Origin: Phaeobacter sp. CECT 5382
GTDB lineage: Bacteria; Pseudomonadota; Alphaproteobacteria; Rhodobacterales; Rhodobacteraceae
Assembly (NCBI RefSeq): GCF_001457775.1
Contig: NZ_CYSG01000004.1
Location: 186,001-250,000 of the forward strand
Direction of reading: 5' to 3'
DNA: 64,000 bases
Of the stretch, positions 7,054 to 15,626 are shown piece after piece (positions within the stretch are counted from its first letter, which is position 1; every line of letters begins with the position of its first letter). The translations under genes were made by a program, and so were the position numbers. Below the pieces are notes generated by a model that made no database searches, was not told where the DNA came from, and worked only from the letters and a program-made list of their open reading frames with translations.

Positions 7054-9033
7054 TCACGGCAGGCGCTTCAGGGCAATTGCATAATCCTCAACTTCATTAT
7101 GAAAGCTGTGCTCATTGGCATGAGCGGCAATATCCTCGGCATTGGTCCAGGCGTCATCCGCTAGGTTTTCCTGATCCGCCGAATTGCCTTCGACCCGGTA
7201 AGGGGGATCGGCAGGTGTGACGGGCCCGGGGCGGTGTACAAGTCTGACCAGCTCTGCCAGCGCCAGTGCCATCTCGCTCCAGCTTGGGCAGGCCATGTAA
7301 CGGCCCTCCCACTGCGGCGCAAAACAGGATTTGAAACGCCGCAGGCCAGGATCCATACGGCCAGCCCATCGGTGATCCGGCACTGCTGCTAGCGACAGAC
7401 GGGCGATGCTTTCGTCAGCGGCAGCGGCAATGGCGGTGCGGACTAGAATATGGCCAGTGCCATCCGGTGCGTCGGGACAGATGCGGATCAGATCAAGGCA
7501 CCATTCGTCGGCGGCTGTATGCAGACTGACAAATCCGATAATTTTCCCAGCCTGCCAGGCCAGAAACACGCGCTGTCCAGCCAGATAATTGGCCTCAAAG
7601 CGGCCCATGGTGGTGCCATGGGCGCCGCCATGGCGGGCTTGCCAGAGCTGATCAAGGGCCTGCATCTGATAAAGCGGCAGCGTCGGCGGGGCGGTATGGA
7701 CTGTGAGACCAGCCTTTTCGGCATGGCGCAATTTGCGGCGCAACTGGCGATGGCTCGATCCGCTGTCGCTGAAACTGGTGGGAAACACGACGGCTTCGGC
7801 AGCAATGCGCCAGACTGACCAGCCTGCCCTGCGGGCGGCCCGTGCTGTGCGCCGACTGCATTTGTAGAGGCAGGGGACAGTGTTGCGTTGCCGGGCATAG
7901 TGCCGCAAGGGCGCAAAAATCTCACTTGGATCCCCGGAGAGTGGATCAAAGAAAGCTACAGAAATTTGTGGGCTGTCGAGCATCGCCACCTGAGTGAAGC
8001 CAAATGCCTGAACATGGCCTCCATTCTGGCGGATAATGCCGGTTTCGGCCCGGGGGCGTTTTTCTGGCAGAGCGCTGGCCGGTTTGCGCAGGGCCCCCAG
8101 CAAGTCCGGGTCGCTCAAGGGCGCGCGCATGTCCTGTGCCTGTCGTGGCATCAGCATGACCGCACAGGCCAAAGCTGCTGGCAGGGCGTAGTAAACTAGG
8201 CGAAAGGCCAGAAGGGCAGCCAGCAGCCCGGTGCTGCTTTCGCCAGGAAGCAGGGAGAGGACCATCAGCTCCAACGGGCCGGTTCCACCGGGTGCAGAAG
8301 ACAGGATCGCGGCCCCTAGGGCTATGAAATAGACGACGAGAAGGGTGGTCCAGGCGATTTCGACCCCGGCAGGCAAAAGCAGCCAAAGCGCGGTGCCCGC
8401 AGCGGCCACATCTAGCAGGGCCCAGGTGGCAAGCGCCATCATGGCCGTCAGGGACGGCCAGCGCAGATGGAGTTTCCCCAGGGGCAGGGCAGGGGCCAGA
8501 AAACTGACCACGGTGGCACAGGCGGTGGTCACCAATATCAGGGCTCCAACCCAAGAGAACCAAGGTGCTGGGGCAAACAGAACCATGGTCACGCCGCTGA
8601 TTGTGGCAAGGGCAGCCATGAAGGTCAGCCCGACCATCCCTGTCAGTTGCGCTGACTGCATGGCTGTCAATCCTGGCAGCAGGCGCCAACGCGCATAGGC
8701 CCCGGTAAAGAGACCGAACCCAACCATCTGCGAAAAGGCAATGGCTGCCATGCCGGCACGGCGGGCTTGCGGACCATCGAGGCCGGTTTGCAAATGACGG
8801 TGAGCCACAGAGTCATAGCGTCCCAAGGCCCAAAAACTGACGGCCGTCGCTGTACAGGCAGCCACCCATTGCCACAGCTGCAACCTGCCGAGTAGCGCGC
8901 CAAGATCAGCCAGAGTCGGGAGCTCAACACGTGCCGAAAGGGCCCAAAGGCACAAGGCGGCCATGGCAAAGGGCGCCGCGAAGCGGAGGGTGTGAAGCAT
9001 CGGTCCCGCCGTCATGGTTTTCAGACTGAGCAT
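7054..9033 (-). CDS. MprF-like bifunctional membrane protein (flippase domain plus DUF2156)
   Basis: The 659-residue protein has about eight N-terminal membrane helices resembling the lysylphosphatidylglycerol flippase domain of MprF (SSAPGGTGPLELMVLSLLPG corresponds to its conserved loop), then a soluble DUF2156 GNAT-like aminoacyltransferase domain from about residue 340 on. Family members attach amino acids to lipids and flip them to the outer leaflet, altering surface charge. The donor tRNA and lipid cannot be told here. The start at 9033 has AAGGA four bases upstream; an upstream start at 9192 would add a non-homologous tail. It lies 83 bp upstream of the homocysteine methyltransferase on the same strand. 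Confidence 0.85.
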   Translation of the reverse strand: MLSLKTMTAGPMLHTLRFAAPFAMAALCLWALSARVELPTLADLGALLGRLQLWQWVAACTATAVSFWALGRYDSVAHRHLQTGLDGPQARRAGMAAIAFSQMVGFGLFTGAYARWRLLPGLTAMQSAQLTGMVGLTFMAALATISGVTMVLFAPAPWFSWVGALILVTTACATVVSFLAPALPLGKLHLRWPSLTAMMALATWALLDVAAAGTALWLLLPAGVEIAWTTLLVVYFIALGAAILSSAPGGTGPLELMVLSLLPGESSTGLLAALLAFRLVYYALPAALACAVMLMPRQAQDMRAPLSDPDLLGALRKPASALPEKRPRAETGIIRQNGGHVQAFGFTQVAMLDSPQISVAFFDPLSGDPSEIFAPLRHYARQRNTVPCLYKCSRRTARAARRAGWSVWRIAAEAVVFPTSFSDSGSSHRQLRRKLRHAEKAGLTVHTAPPTLPLYQMQALDQLWQARHGGAHGTTMGRFEANYLAGQRVFLAWQAGKIIGFVSLHTAADEWCLDLIRICPDAPDGTGHILVRTAIAAAADESIARLSLAAVPDHRWAGRMDPGLRRFKSCFAPQWEGRYMACPSWSEMALALAELVRLVHRPGPVTPADPPYRVEGNSADQENLADDAWTNAEDIAAHANEHSFHNEVEDYAIALKRLP

Positions 9034-9190
9034 TGCGTTCCTTGTCCTGGCCCGAAGTGCCGACCAGAAAGGCTGGCCGGAGTGCGCGCCCGGTTTGGGC
9101 CTTGCTTCAATGATACCAGAGACGGGTTTTCGGCAGGTTAACCCCGCGTCGATAACCGCGCGAAAAGTGCCTGTCCGCCGGAATGTCGGC

Positions 9191-9222
9191 AATCAAGGCT
9201 TGAGGCAAACAAGGCTTGAGAC
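9191..9222. repeat. Imperfect 16-bp tandem duplication
   Basis: AATCAAGGCTTGAGGC is followed directly by AAACAAGGCTTGAGAC, 14 of 16 bases identical. It lies upstream of the MprF-like gene, outside coding sequence. Confidence 0.8.
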
Positions 9223-9324
9223 GGGCAGAACGCGCGCCGGATCACCCCAGTTGGATCAATTCAGCCGGGTCAAACCTGACGGATTAAAGCCGAGCATCAG
9301 CAAAACACACTTGGGGCAAAACGC

Positions 9325-9639
9325 TCAGGCTTCTGCCAGCATCTGCTCCATAGCCTGCGATAAAAGCTCAGCCATTTTCTTGCGGACGTCGCTTTCGTCG
9401 ACCTTCCCGGCCAGATCAGCCGAGACTTTACGTAGCACGTCTTCTTCACCGGGTTCTTGGAGATCGGTTGTCACGATGGTTGACGCATAGGCTTCTGCAG
9501 CCGCGTCGCTATGTCCCAAAAGATCCGCAGCCCACAGGCCTAGCAATTTGTTGCGGCGAGCCTGAACGCGAAAGCGCATCTCTTCATCATGGGCGAATTT
9601 TGCCTCAAAGGCCTGCTCTCGGTCATCAAATGTCGTCAT
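9325..9639 (-). CDS. F1-ATPase zeta inhibitor subunit (DUF1476)
   Basis: The 104-residue helical protein matches DUF1476, known from Paracoccus as the zeta subunit that blocks ATP hydrolysis by the F1Fo-ATP synthase of alphaproteobacteria. MTTFDDREQAFEAKFAHDEE at the N-terminus is the inhibitory segment, and KLLGLWAADLLG and VRKKMAELL are family-typical helices. The full family length is present. AGGAG lies just upstream of the start. It stands alone, not next to the atp operon. Confidence 0.9.
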   Translation of the reverse strand: MTTFDDREQAFEAKFAHDEEMRFRVQARRNKLLGLWAADLLGHSDAAAEAYASTIVTTDLQEPGEEDVLRKVSADLAGKVDESDVRKKMAELLSQAMEQMLAEA

Positions 9640-9881
9640 GTCATTCTCCTTCCTATAAACAGTCTGGTGTTAACCAATATGGGGGCGATGAGGCTGCGAG
9701 GAAAGGTTTGGCCCGGGAAAACTCAGCCTTTATGTCCTTGGGGATGTCGCATAAGGCTGTGGCCAAAGGTCACCTGACGGGCGGGTTGGCCAAGCAAGCT
9801 TGCAGCAATTGACCCCTTGCACTATGAGAGCGGCAAGAAAACCGGGCCGGGATTCCTGGCCTTTACCTGGAAGGGCCCCAC

Positions 9882-10643
9882 ATGGCACGTCGCAAAAAGA
9901 TCTACGAAGGCAAAGCCAAGACACTGTATGAAGGTCCGGAGCCGGGCACCATCGTGCAGTATTTCAAGGATGATGCCACTGCATTCAATGCGGAAAAGCG
10001 CGACGTGATCGAAGGCAAAGGCGTGCTCAACAACCTGTTGAGCGAGTATTTCATGCTTGGCCTTGGCCAGATTGGTGTGCCAACGCATTTCCTGAAACGG
10101 CTCAATATGCGTGAGCAGCTGGTACGGTCCTGCGAGATCGTGCCTCTGGAAGTGATCGTGCGAAACTATGCTGCCGGCTCAATGTCCAAACGTCTGGGCA
10201 TTGATGAGGGCACGCAGCTGCCACGCCCGATTGTGGAATATTGCTACAAGGACGATGCGCTTGGGGATCCGCTGGTCACCGAAGAACATATCGCCGCCTT
10301 TGGATGGGCCAGCCAGCAGGACATGGACGATATCCTCAGCCTGGCGCTGCGGGTGAATGACTTTATGTCTGGCGTCATGCTGGCCGTTGGCATTCGTTTG
10401 GTGGATTTCAAAATCGAGATCGGCCGCGTCTATGATGGCGATTTCCAGCGCCTGGTGGTCGCCGATGAGATCAGCCCTGATAGCTGCCGCCTGTGGGACA
10501 TTGAGACCGGGCAGAAGCTCGACAAGGATGTGTTCCGTCGCGATCTTGGTAGCCTGACGGATGCCTATAGCGAAGTAGCGCGGCGCCTTGGCGTGATGCC
10601 AAACAATCCACCCGCGCCGAGCAAACCGACGCTGGTGAACTGA
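9882..10643 (+). CDS. purC: Phosphoribosylaminoimidazole-succinocarboxamide synthase
   Basis: The 253-residue enzyme joins aspartate to CAIR using ATP in purine synthesis. The N-terminus [20 protein letters not shown], the segment [22 protein letters not shown] (abridged here at its ends) and [14 protein letters not shown] followed by [12 protein letters not shown] are diagnostic. It begins the purC-purS-purQ group, but a strong hairpin between purC and purS suggests partial uncoupling. Confidence 0.97.
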   Translation: MARRKKIYEGKAKTLYEGPEPGTIVQYFKDDATAFNAEKRDVIEGKGVLNNLLSEYFMLGLGQIGVPTHFLKRLNMREQLVRSCEIVPLEVIVRNYAAGSMSKRLGIDEGTQLPRPIVEYCYKDDALGDPLVTEEHIAAFGWASQQDMDDILSLALRVNDFMSGVMLAVGIRLVDFKIEIGRVYDGDFQRLVVADEISPDSCRLWDIETGQKLDKDVFRRDLGSLTDAYSEVARRLGVMPNNPPAPSKPTLVN

Positions 10644-10649
10644 TTTTCA

Positions 10650-10678
10650 CCCGCCCTGAACCATTCGGGGCGGGTTTT
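10650..10678 (+). terminator. Hairpin terminator or attenuator between purC and purS
   Basis: CCCGCCC (10650-10656) pairs with GGGCGGG (10668-10674) and TGAA/TTCG extends the stem to about 11 pairs, followed by TTTT. It probably ends most purC transcripts or reduces read-through to purSQ. Confidence 0.8.
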
Positions 10679-10740
10679 ACTTTTACTGCAAAGGGTGCGG
10701 CACTGGTCGGCACCCGGACACGAACCTGAGGGAAAATACG

Positions 10741-10971
10741 ATGAAGGCACGGGTGCATGTAATGCTGAAGAACGGGGTTCTGGATCCGCAAGGCGAGGCC
10801 GTGCGCCATGCTTTGGGCGCCATGGGGTTCGACAAGGTCGAAGGCGTGCGTCAGGGCAAGGTCATTGATCTGGATCTGGCAGCCGACGCCACCGAGGCGG
10901 ACGTGACCGAGATGTGCGAAAAGCTGCTCGCCAATACCGTGATCGAATCCTACAGCATCGAGATGAAGTGA
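10741..10971 (+). CDS. purS: FGAM synthase subunit PurS
   Basis: The 76-residue protein is the small bridging subunit of the three-part formylglycinamidine ribonucleotide synthase (PurS, PurQ, PurL). The pattern [20 protein letters not shown] and [11 protein letters not shown] is typical, and the length is normal. Its stop overlaps the purQ start (TGATG), which indicates translational coupling. purL is not in the window downstream of purQ. Confidence 0.95.
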   Translation: MKARVHVMLKNGVLDPQGEAVRHALGAMGFDKVEGVRQGKVIDLDLAADATEADVTEMCEKLLANTVIESYSIEMK

Positions 10972-11639
10972 TGAAAGCAGCCGTCGTCGTATTTCCCGGA
11001 TCCAACTGTGACCGCGATCTGGCGGTCGCCTTTGAACAGGCCGGTTTTGATGTTTCCATGGTCTGGCACAAAGATAGCGTGCTGCCCGAAGGTGTTGATA
11101 TCGTAGGCGTTCCCGGTGGGTTCTCCTATGGGGATTATCTGCGCTGTGGTGCCATCGCCGCCCAGTCGCCAATTTGTCAGGCCGTGGTCGAACATGCCAA
11201 CCGGGGCGGCTATGCTCTGGGCGTCTGCAACGGGTTTCAGATCCTGACAGAGACCGGCATTCTTCCTGGAGCACTGCTGCGCAATGCCGGACTGAAGTAT
11301 ATCTGCCGCACCGTTGATCTTCAGGTCGCGACCGAAGACAGCGTCTTTACCCAAGGCTATACCAAAGGCGATGTCCTTGGAATTCCGATTGCGCATCACG
11401 ATGGCAACTACTTTGCCGATGCCGGAACGCTAGCCGCCCTGAAAGATCAGGACCGGGTTGCCTTTACCTATGTGCAGAACCCAAATGGATCTCTTGAGGA
11501 CATTGCCGGTATCTTGTCGGAAAACCGGCGGGTTCTGGGTATGATGCCACATCCTGAACGGGCAGCCGACGAAGGTCATGGCGGCACCGACGGAACGGCT
11601 ATGTTCCGCGCATTGGCAGGTATTGTCGCCACTGCGTGA
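10971..11639 (+). CDS. purQ: FGAM synthase glutaminase subunit PurQ
   Basis: The 222-residue class I glutamine amidotransferase supplies ammonia to PurL. The nucleophile is Cys86 in [11 protein letters not shown], and the His/Glu pair lies in [17 protein letters not shown] at the N-terminus is diagnostic. The ATG at 10971 overlaps the purS stop codon, so this start is preferred over the earlier in-frame one at 10914, which lies inside purS. Confidence 0.97.
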   Translation: MKAAVVVFPGSNCDRDLAVAFEQAGFDVSMVWHKDSVLPEGVDIVGVPGGFSYGDYLRCGAIAAQSPICQAVVEHANRGGYALGVCNGFQILTETGILPGALLRNAGLKYICRTVDLQVATEDSVFTQGYTKGDVLGIPIAHHDGNYFADAGTLAALKDQDRVAFTYVQNPNGSLEDIAGILSENRRVLGMMPHPERAADEGHGGTDGTAMFRALAGIVATA

Positions 11640-11675
11640 CTTGAGCTCCTGCGGGGAGGGGAATAGAATTTCCCG

Positions 11676-13448
11676 ATGAACGCCCCGCAGGATTCCAACC
11701 AGCCCACTATCAAGCAGTCGCGCTCGGGGACTATTCCCTGGCAGGCGCGGCTGGCGCTGGTTCTGTTCATGGCGGTTGCGGCCGCAACGATTTGGATCAC
11801 CAATCAGCAACTGACACATCGTTTTACTGACAGCACCCGCAATCGCGGTGAACTACGGCTGGCGCTCTATTCCGGCAATCTGGTTAGCGAACTACGCCGC
11901 CATGCCATTGTCCCGCAGCTTCTGGCACGCGATCAGGCGCTGATTGCGGCGCTGCAGAGCCAGGACTTTTCGCTTTCGACCCAGCGGCTGATTTCTTTTG
12001 TCGATGAAATCGGCGCGGCCTCTATCATGCTGGTGGCCAGCGACGGGCGCACGGTGGCGGCGACGAACCGTAATCGATTGGGTGAAAACCACCGCAATGC
12101 GGCCTATTTTGTTGATGCGGCCCGGGCGAAGTCAACGGTATTTTCGGTAATAAAACGCGAGGTTGGCGGCTACCGCTTTACCTATTCGCGGCGCATGATC
12201 GACACCTCGGGGCTGCTGGGGGTCATTGTCATTGAGGTCGACCTACGTAAATTCGAGCGGGCCTGGGCCGGGATTTCCGACGCGGTTCTGGTCACCGACA
12301 GTAAGGGCAATATCGTGCTTGCGACCGAAGCCCGCTGGCGCGGTTTGCTGGAAAGTGACGCGGTAAAGCTGCAAACCCCCGAAGGGGCTATCCAGCGCGC
12401 CATTCGCGCCACTGCCGATTGGAGCACGCTGCCCCCCGATGCCTATCTGCAGGGCGAGGCGGTGATGCGGCTGGAAACCCGGGTACCGTTTCAGGGCTGG
12501 CGTATGACATCTTTCACCACCTACGCGTCGATCCGCGAAAAGGTAAACGCGGTTCTGGCACTGGAAATCATGGGATTCGCCATCTTGCTGGCGCTGGCCT
12601 TCTATGCGCTCAGCCGTAAGACGGCGCTGCGGATGGCGCTGTTTCAGCGCGAGTCGGCGGAGCTTCGCGTATTGAATGCGCGCTTGCAGCGGGAAATTGC
12701 CGAACGCGAACGGATGCAAAAGACCCTGGCGGTGGCCGAACAAAGCCTAGCTCAAAGCTCCAAACTTGCGGCCCTGGGCGAGATGTCAGCCGCTGTTAGC
12801 CACGAGTTGAACCAGCCGCTGGCGGCAATGAAAACCTATCTTGCCGGGGCGCGGCTTTTGCTCAATCGCAACCGCCCCGACGAGGCCTTGGCCTCCTTTG
12901 GGCGGATTGACGATCTGATCGAACGCATGGGGGCTATTACCCGCCAGCTGAAATCCTATGCCCGGAAGGGGGGCGATAGCTTTAGCCCTGTAAACCTTGG
13001 CGATGCGCTGGCCTCAAGCCTGTCGATGATGGAGCCGCAACTGCGTCAGCGCCACGTCAAGATCGCCCGCATTCTGCCCGAAGACCCGGTCTATGTGATG
13101 GCAGATCGCATGCGTCTTGAACAGGTTATGGTCAACCTCTTGCGAAATGCGCTGGACGCCACCAAATCAGTGGAAGACCCAGAGGTGGAAATTCTTTTGG
13201 CCGCCGGAGAGACGGCAACGCTGACGGTACGCGACAATGGTGTCGGTATCGAAGATTTCGGCAGCCTGTTTGATCCGTTTTACACCACCAAGCAGGCCGG
13301 TGACGGGGTTGGACTGGGGCTTGCCATCTCCTCTGGGATCGTAAACGACCTAGGGGGAAGGCTCGCGGCCCGCAACGGGCAGAACGGCGGCGCCGTGTTT
13401 GAAATGCAATTGCCGATCCTGGTGGACGGGGTCGAAGCCGCTGAATAA
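11676..13448 (+). CDS. dctB: DctB-like sensor histidine kinase
   Basis: The 590-residue protein has one membrane helix near residues 25-45, a periplasmic double-Cache-like sensor (ATNRNRLGENHRNAAYFVDA is the DctB-type signature), a second helix around 295-315, a coiled coil, a HisKA box with His376 in SAAVSHELNQPLAAM, and an HATPase domain (NLLRNALDATKS, VRDNGVGI, GLGLAISSGI). DctB senses C4-dicarboxylates and phosphorylates DctD. No dicarboxylate transporter is next to it, so the ligand is inferred from domain similarity only. The response regulator follows 27 bp downstream. Confidence 0.85.
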   Translation: MNAPQDSNQPTIKQSRSGTIPWQARLALVLFMAVAAATIWITNQQLTHRFTDSTRNRGELRLALYSGNLVSELRRHAIVPQLLARDQALIAALQSQDFSLSTQRLISFVDEIGAASIMLVASDGRTVAATNRNRLGENHRNAAYFVDAARAKSTVFSVIKREVGGYRFTYSRRMIDTSGLLGVIVIEVDLRKFERAWAGISDAVLVTDSKGNIVLATEARWRGLLESDAVKLQTPEGAIQRAIRATADWSTLPPDAYLQGEAVMRLETRVPFQGWRMTSFTTYASIREKVNAVLALEIMGFAILLALAFYALSRKTALRMALFQRESAELRVLNARLQREIAERERMQKTLAVAEQSLAQSSKLAALGEMSAAVSHELNQPLAAMKTYLAGARLLLNRNRPDEALASFGRIDDLIERMGAITRQLKSYARKGGDSFSPVNLGDALASSLSMMEPQLRQRHVKIARILPEDPVYVMADRMRLEQVMVNLLRNALDATKSVEDPEVEILLAAGETATLTVRDNGVGIEDFGSLFDPFYTTKQAGDGVGLGLAISSGIVNDLGGRLAARNGQNGGAVFEMQLPILVDGVEAAE

Positions 13449-13475
13449 GCGGAGTGAAAGATGGAAGGTTGAGAA

Positions 13476-14813
13476 ATGGCACAGGCCATGAAAATCGCGA
13501 TCGTCGACGATGAACAGGATATGCGCCAGTCCATCAGTCAGTGGCTGGCTTTGTCGGGCTATGACACCGAAACCTTTGCCAGCGCCGAAGATGCGCTCAA
13601 GGTGATGGGGCCCGACTACCCCGGCATTGTCATCTCGGACATCAAGATGCCCGGCATGGACGGTATGCAGTTTCTGAAGAAACTCATGGGGTCTGACAGC
13701 GGGTTGCCGGTGATCATGATCACCGGGCACGGCGATGTGCCGATGGCTGTTGAGGCGATGCGCGTGGGGGCGTTTGATTTTCTTGAAAAACCCTTCAATC
13801 CGGACCGGATGTCAGAATTGGCGAAACGCGCCACCGGCGCGCGCCGTCTGACGCTGGACAATCGCGCCCTGCGTCGCGAGCTGTCAGATGGCAGCCAGAT
13901 CATGAAGAAACTCATCGGTATGAGCCCGGTGATGGATCGATTGCGCGAAGATATCCTGGATCTTGGGCAGGCCGATGGCCATGTGCTGATTGATGGTGAA
14001 ACCGGCACTGGCAAAACCTTGGTGGCGCATGCGTTGCATGCGGTGGGCAGCCGGGCAGGCAAGAAATTCGTGCTGATCTCTTGTGCGGCTCTTGAAGAAG
14101 ATGCGCTGTCCAAACGCCTGTTTGGCCCGATGCAGCCCGAAGACAGCCTGTTGCCCGCCCTGGAAGAGGCGCGTGGTGGCACTCTGGTTCTCGAAGGGAT
14201 CGAGGCGCTGAGTGAGACCTTGCAGGCGAAACTGCTGAGCGCCATCAATGAGCAGGGGATGCCGGGCGAAACCCGTATCATTGCCATTTCCAACCTGCAG
14301 GAAGCGGGCAAGACCAGCGAAGATGCGCTGCGGTCTGATCTGTTTTACCGGCTCGCCGCGCTGCGGATCACTGTGCCACCGCTGCGCCAGCGGGGCGAAG
14401 ACATCCTGACGCTGTTTACCCGGCTCTGTGAACAATTTGCCGAAGAATACGGCTGTGAGGCACCGCAGGTCTCTGCGCAGGAGGCGGCGCAACTGTTGCA
14501 GGCCCCCTGGCCGGGCAATGTACGTCAGCTGATAAATGTGGCGGAACGCGCTGTGCTGCAATCGCGCCGCGGGTCGGGAACCATTGCGTCGCTCCTGATG
14601 TCTGATCACGAGGAAATGCAGCCGGTGATGACCACCGAAGGCAAGCCTTTGAAGGAATATGTCGAAGCATTTGAGCGCATGTTGATCGACAATACCATGC
14701 GTCGGCACAAAGGCTCGATCGCCAGCGTCATGGAAGAACTGTGCCTGCCACGGCGGACCTTGAACGAGAAGATGGCAAAATACGGTTTGCAGCGATCAGA
14801 CTATCTCGCCTGA
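13476..14813 (+). CDS. dctD: DctD-like response regulator with degenerate AAA+ domain
   Basis: The 445-residue protein has a receiver domain with Asp55 in ISDIKMPGMDG, an NtrC-type AAA+ domain with intact Walker A (GETGTGKT, residues 174-181), and a Fis-type HTH at the end (SIASVMEELCLPRRTLNEKM). The loop that should carry GAFTGA, needed to contact sigma-54, is missing: the sequence runs from KRLFGPMQPEDS straight to LLPALEEARGG. Walker B reads LVLEGIE instead of the usual LDEIG type. So it probably does not drive sigma-54 in the usual way; it could act at sigma-70 promoters, as Rhodobacter capsulatus NtrC does. Pairing with the adjacent DctB-like kinase is expected. Confidence 0.85.
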   Translation: MAQAMKIAIVDDEQDMRQSISQWLALSGYDTETFASAEDALKVMGPDYPGIVISDIKMPGMDGMQFLKKLMGSDSGLPVIMITGHGDVPMAVEAMRVGAFDFLEKPFNPDRMSELAKRATGARRLTLDNRALRRELSDGSQIMKKLIGMSPVMDRLREDILDLGQADGHVLIDGETGTGKTLVAHALHAVGSRAGKKFVLISCAALEEDALSKRLFGPMQPEDSLLPALEEARGGTLVLEGIEALSETLQAKLLSAINEQGMPGETRIIAISNLQEAGKTSEDALRSDLFYRLAALRITVPPLRQRGEDILTLFTRLCEQFAEEYGCEAPQVSAQEAAQLLQAPWPGNVRQLINVAERAVLQSRRGSGTIASLLMSDHEEMQPVMTTEGKPLKEYVEAFERMLIDNTMRRHKGSIASVMEELCLPRRTLNEKMAKYGLQRSDYLA

Positions 14814-15626
14814 TCATCTGACCCGAATGACGTCCAGATTGTTTTGTCCTGCCGGGCAGTCAAATACACGCGGCAGGGCAGTCATCTAGAAGTGCAGCGC
14901 CGGAGGCTCTGATCCGCTAGAGTTTCCGGGATTTTGTTCAAATGTTTGGCGACCGGGGCAGGGTGGTCTTGGCCTGTGGTTTTTATCCGGTGATTTAGAT
15001 CATGAGAAACGAGCAACGCATTCGGCGGTAAAAACTTTTGAAAAACCATGGTCTTGAGGTCGGTGCATAGCGACAGATTCCGGAGCCGCGTTGAAATATC
15101 CATGCAATATTTACCATTTTAAGTTTTACTACTGGTGTTTTCCCATTCGGTGCAGCCCATTTGACGAATGACCATTGTCATTGCCTCTGCGCTGGCCTTA
15201 TGGTGTTGACGCGGCGTGCCGTCTGAGTATCAGCGCGCCACAATGAGATGAGATTCGCTGTTTTGTACTTTTGTCCGGCATGATCCGAGACCGGCATGAT
15301 CCGAGAAAGACAAGGCAGACCGATTGGCCCCGAAATACGCGGGGCAGTTTAGCGCCTCTTTCGGCCTCCCCGACTGGGATTTCTGAAGAGGGATAAAAAG
15401 GCAGGAGACAGGATACCCAAGCGGGTCGCCTCACCTGTCGGAGAAGAAACGCGATGACACGCGCGCGAGCGAAGAGCATGCAGGCACGAGGACCGGACGT
15501 AAGTTCCAGGGCCGTCTCCTGCTGCGCGCCGTCCGAGATCGCCCTGACAAGACACCCCCCAATACATGCGCGGCCCCCCGGACTGGGAAGGCTTGCGTCT
15601 GCGCAGGGCAGGTGCACTAAGGAAAC
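14814..15626. other. 813-bp gene-free region, probable rne promoter and long leader
   Basis: No convincing gene is seen; the open frames here have no recognisable composition. The last 300 bases are GC-rich and can fold into several hairpins (for example CCCCG/CGGGG near 15326-15342), and lie directly before rne. Because RNase E commonly controls its own mRNA through the 5' leader, a long structured leader is plausible. The region also contains a 16-bp tandem duplication at 15275-15306. Confidence 0.5.
15275..15306. repeat. Perfect 16-bp tandem duplication
   Basis: CCGGCATGATCCGAGA occurs twice head to tail (15275-15290, 15291-15306) in the gene-free region before rne. Confidence 0.95.
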
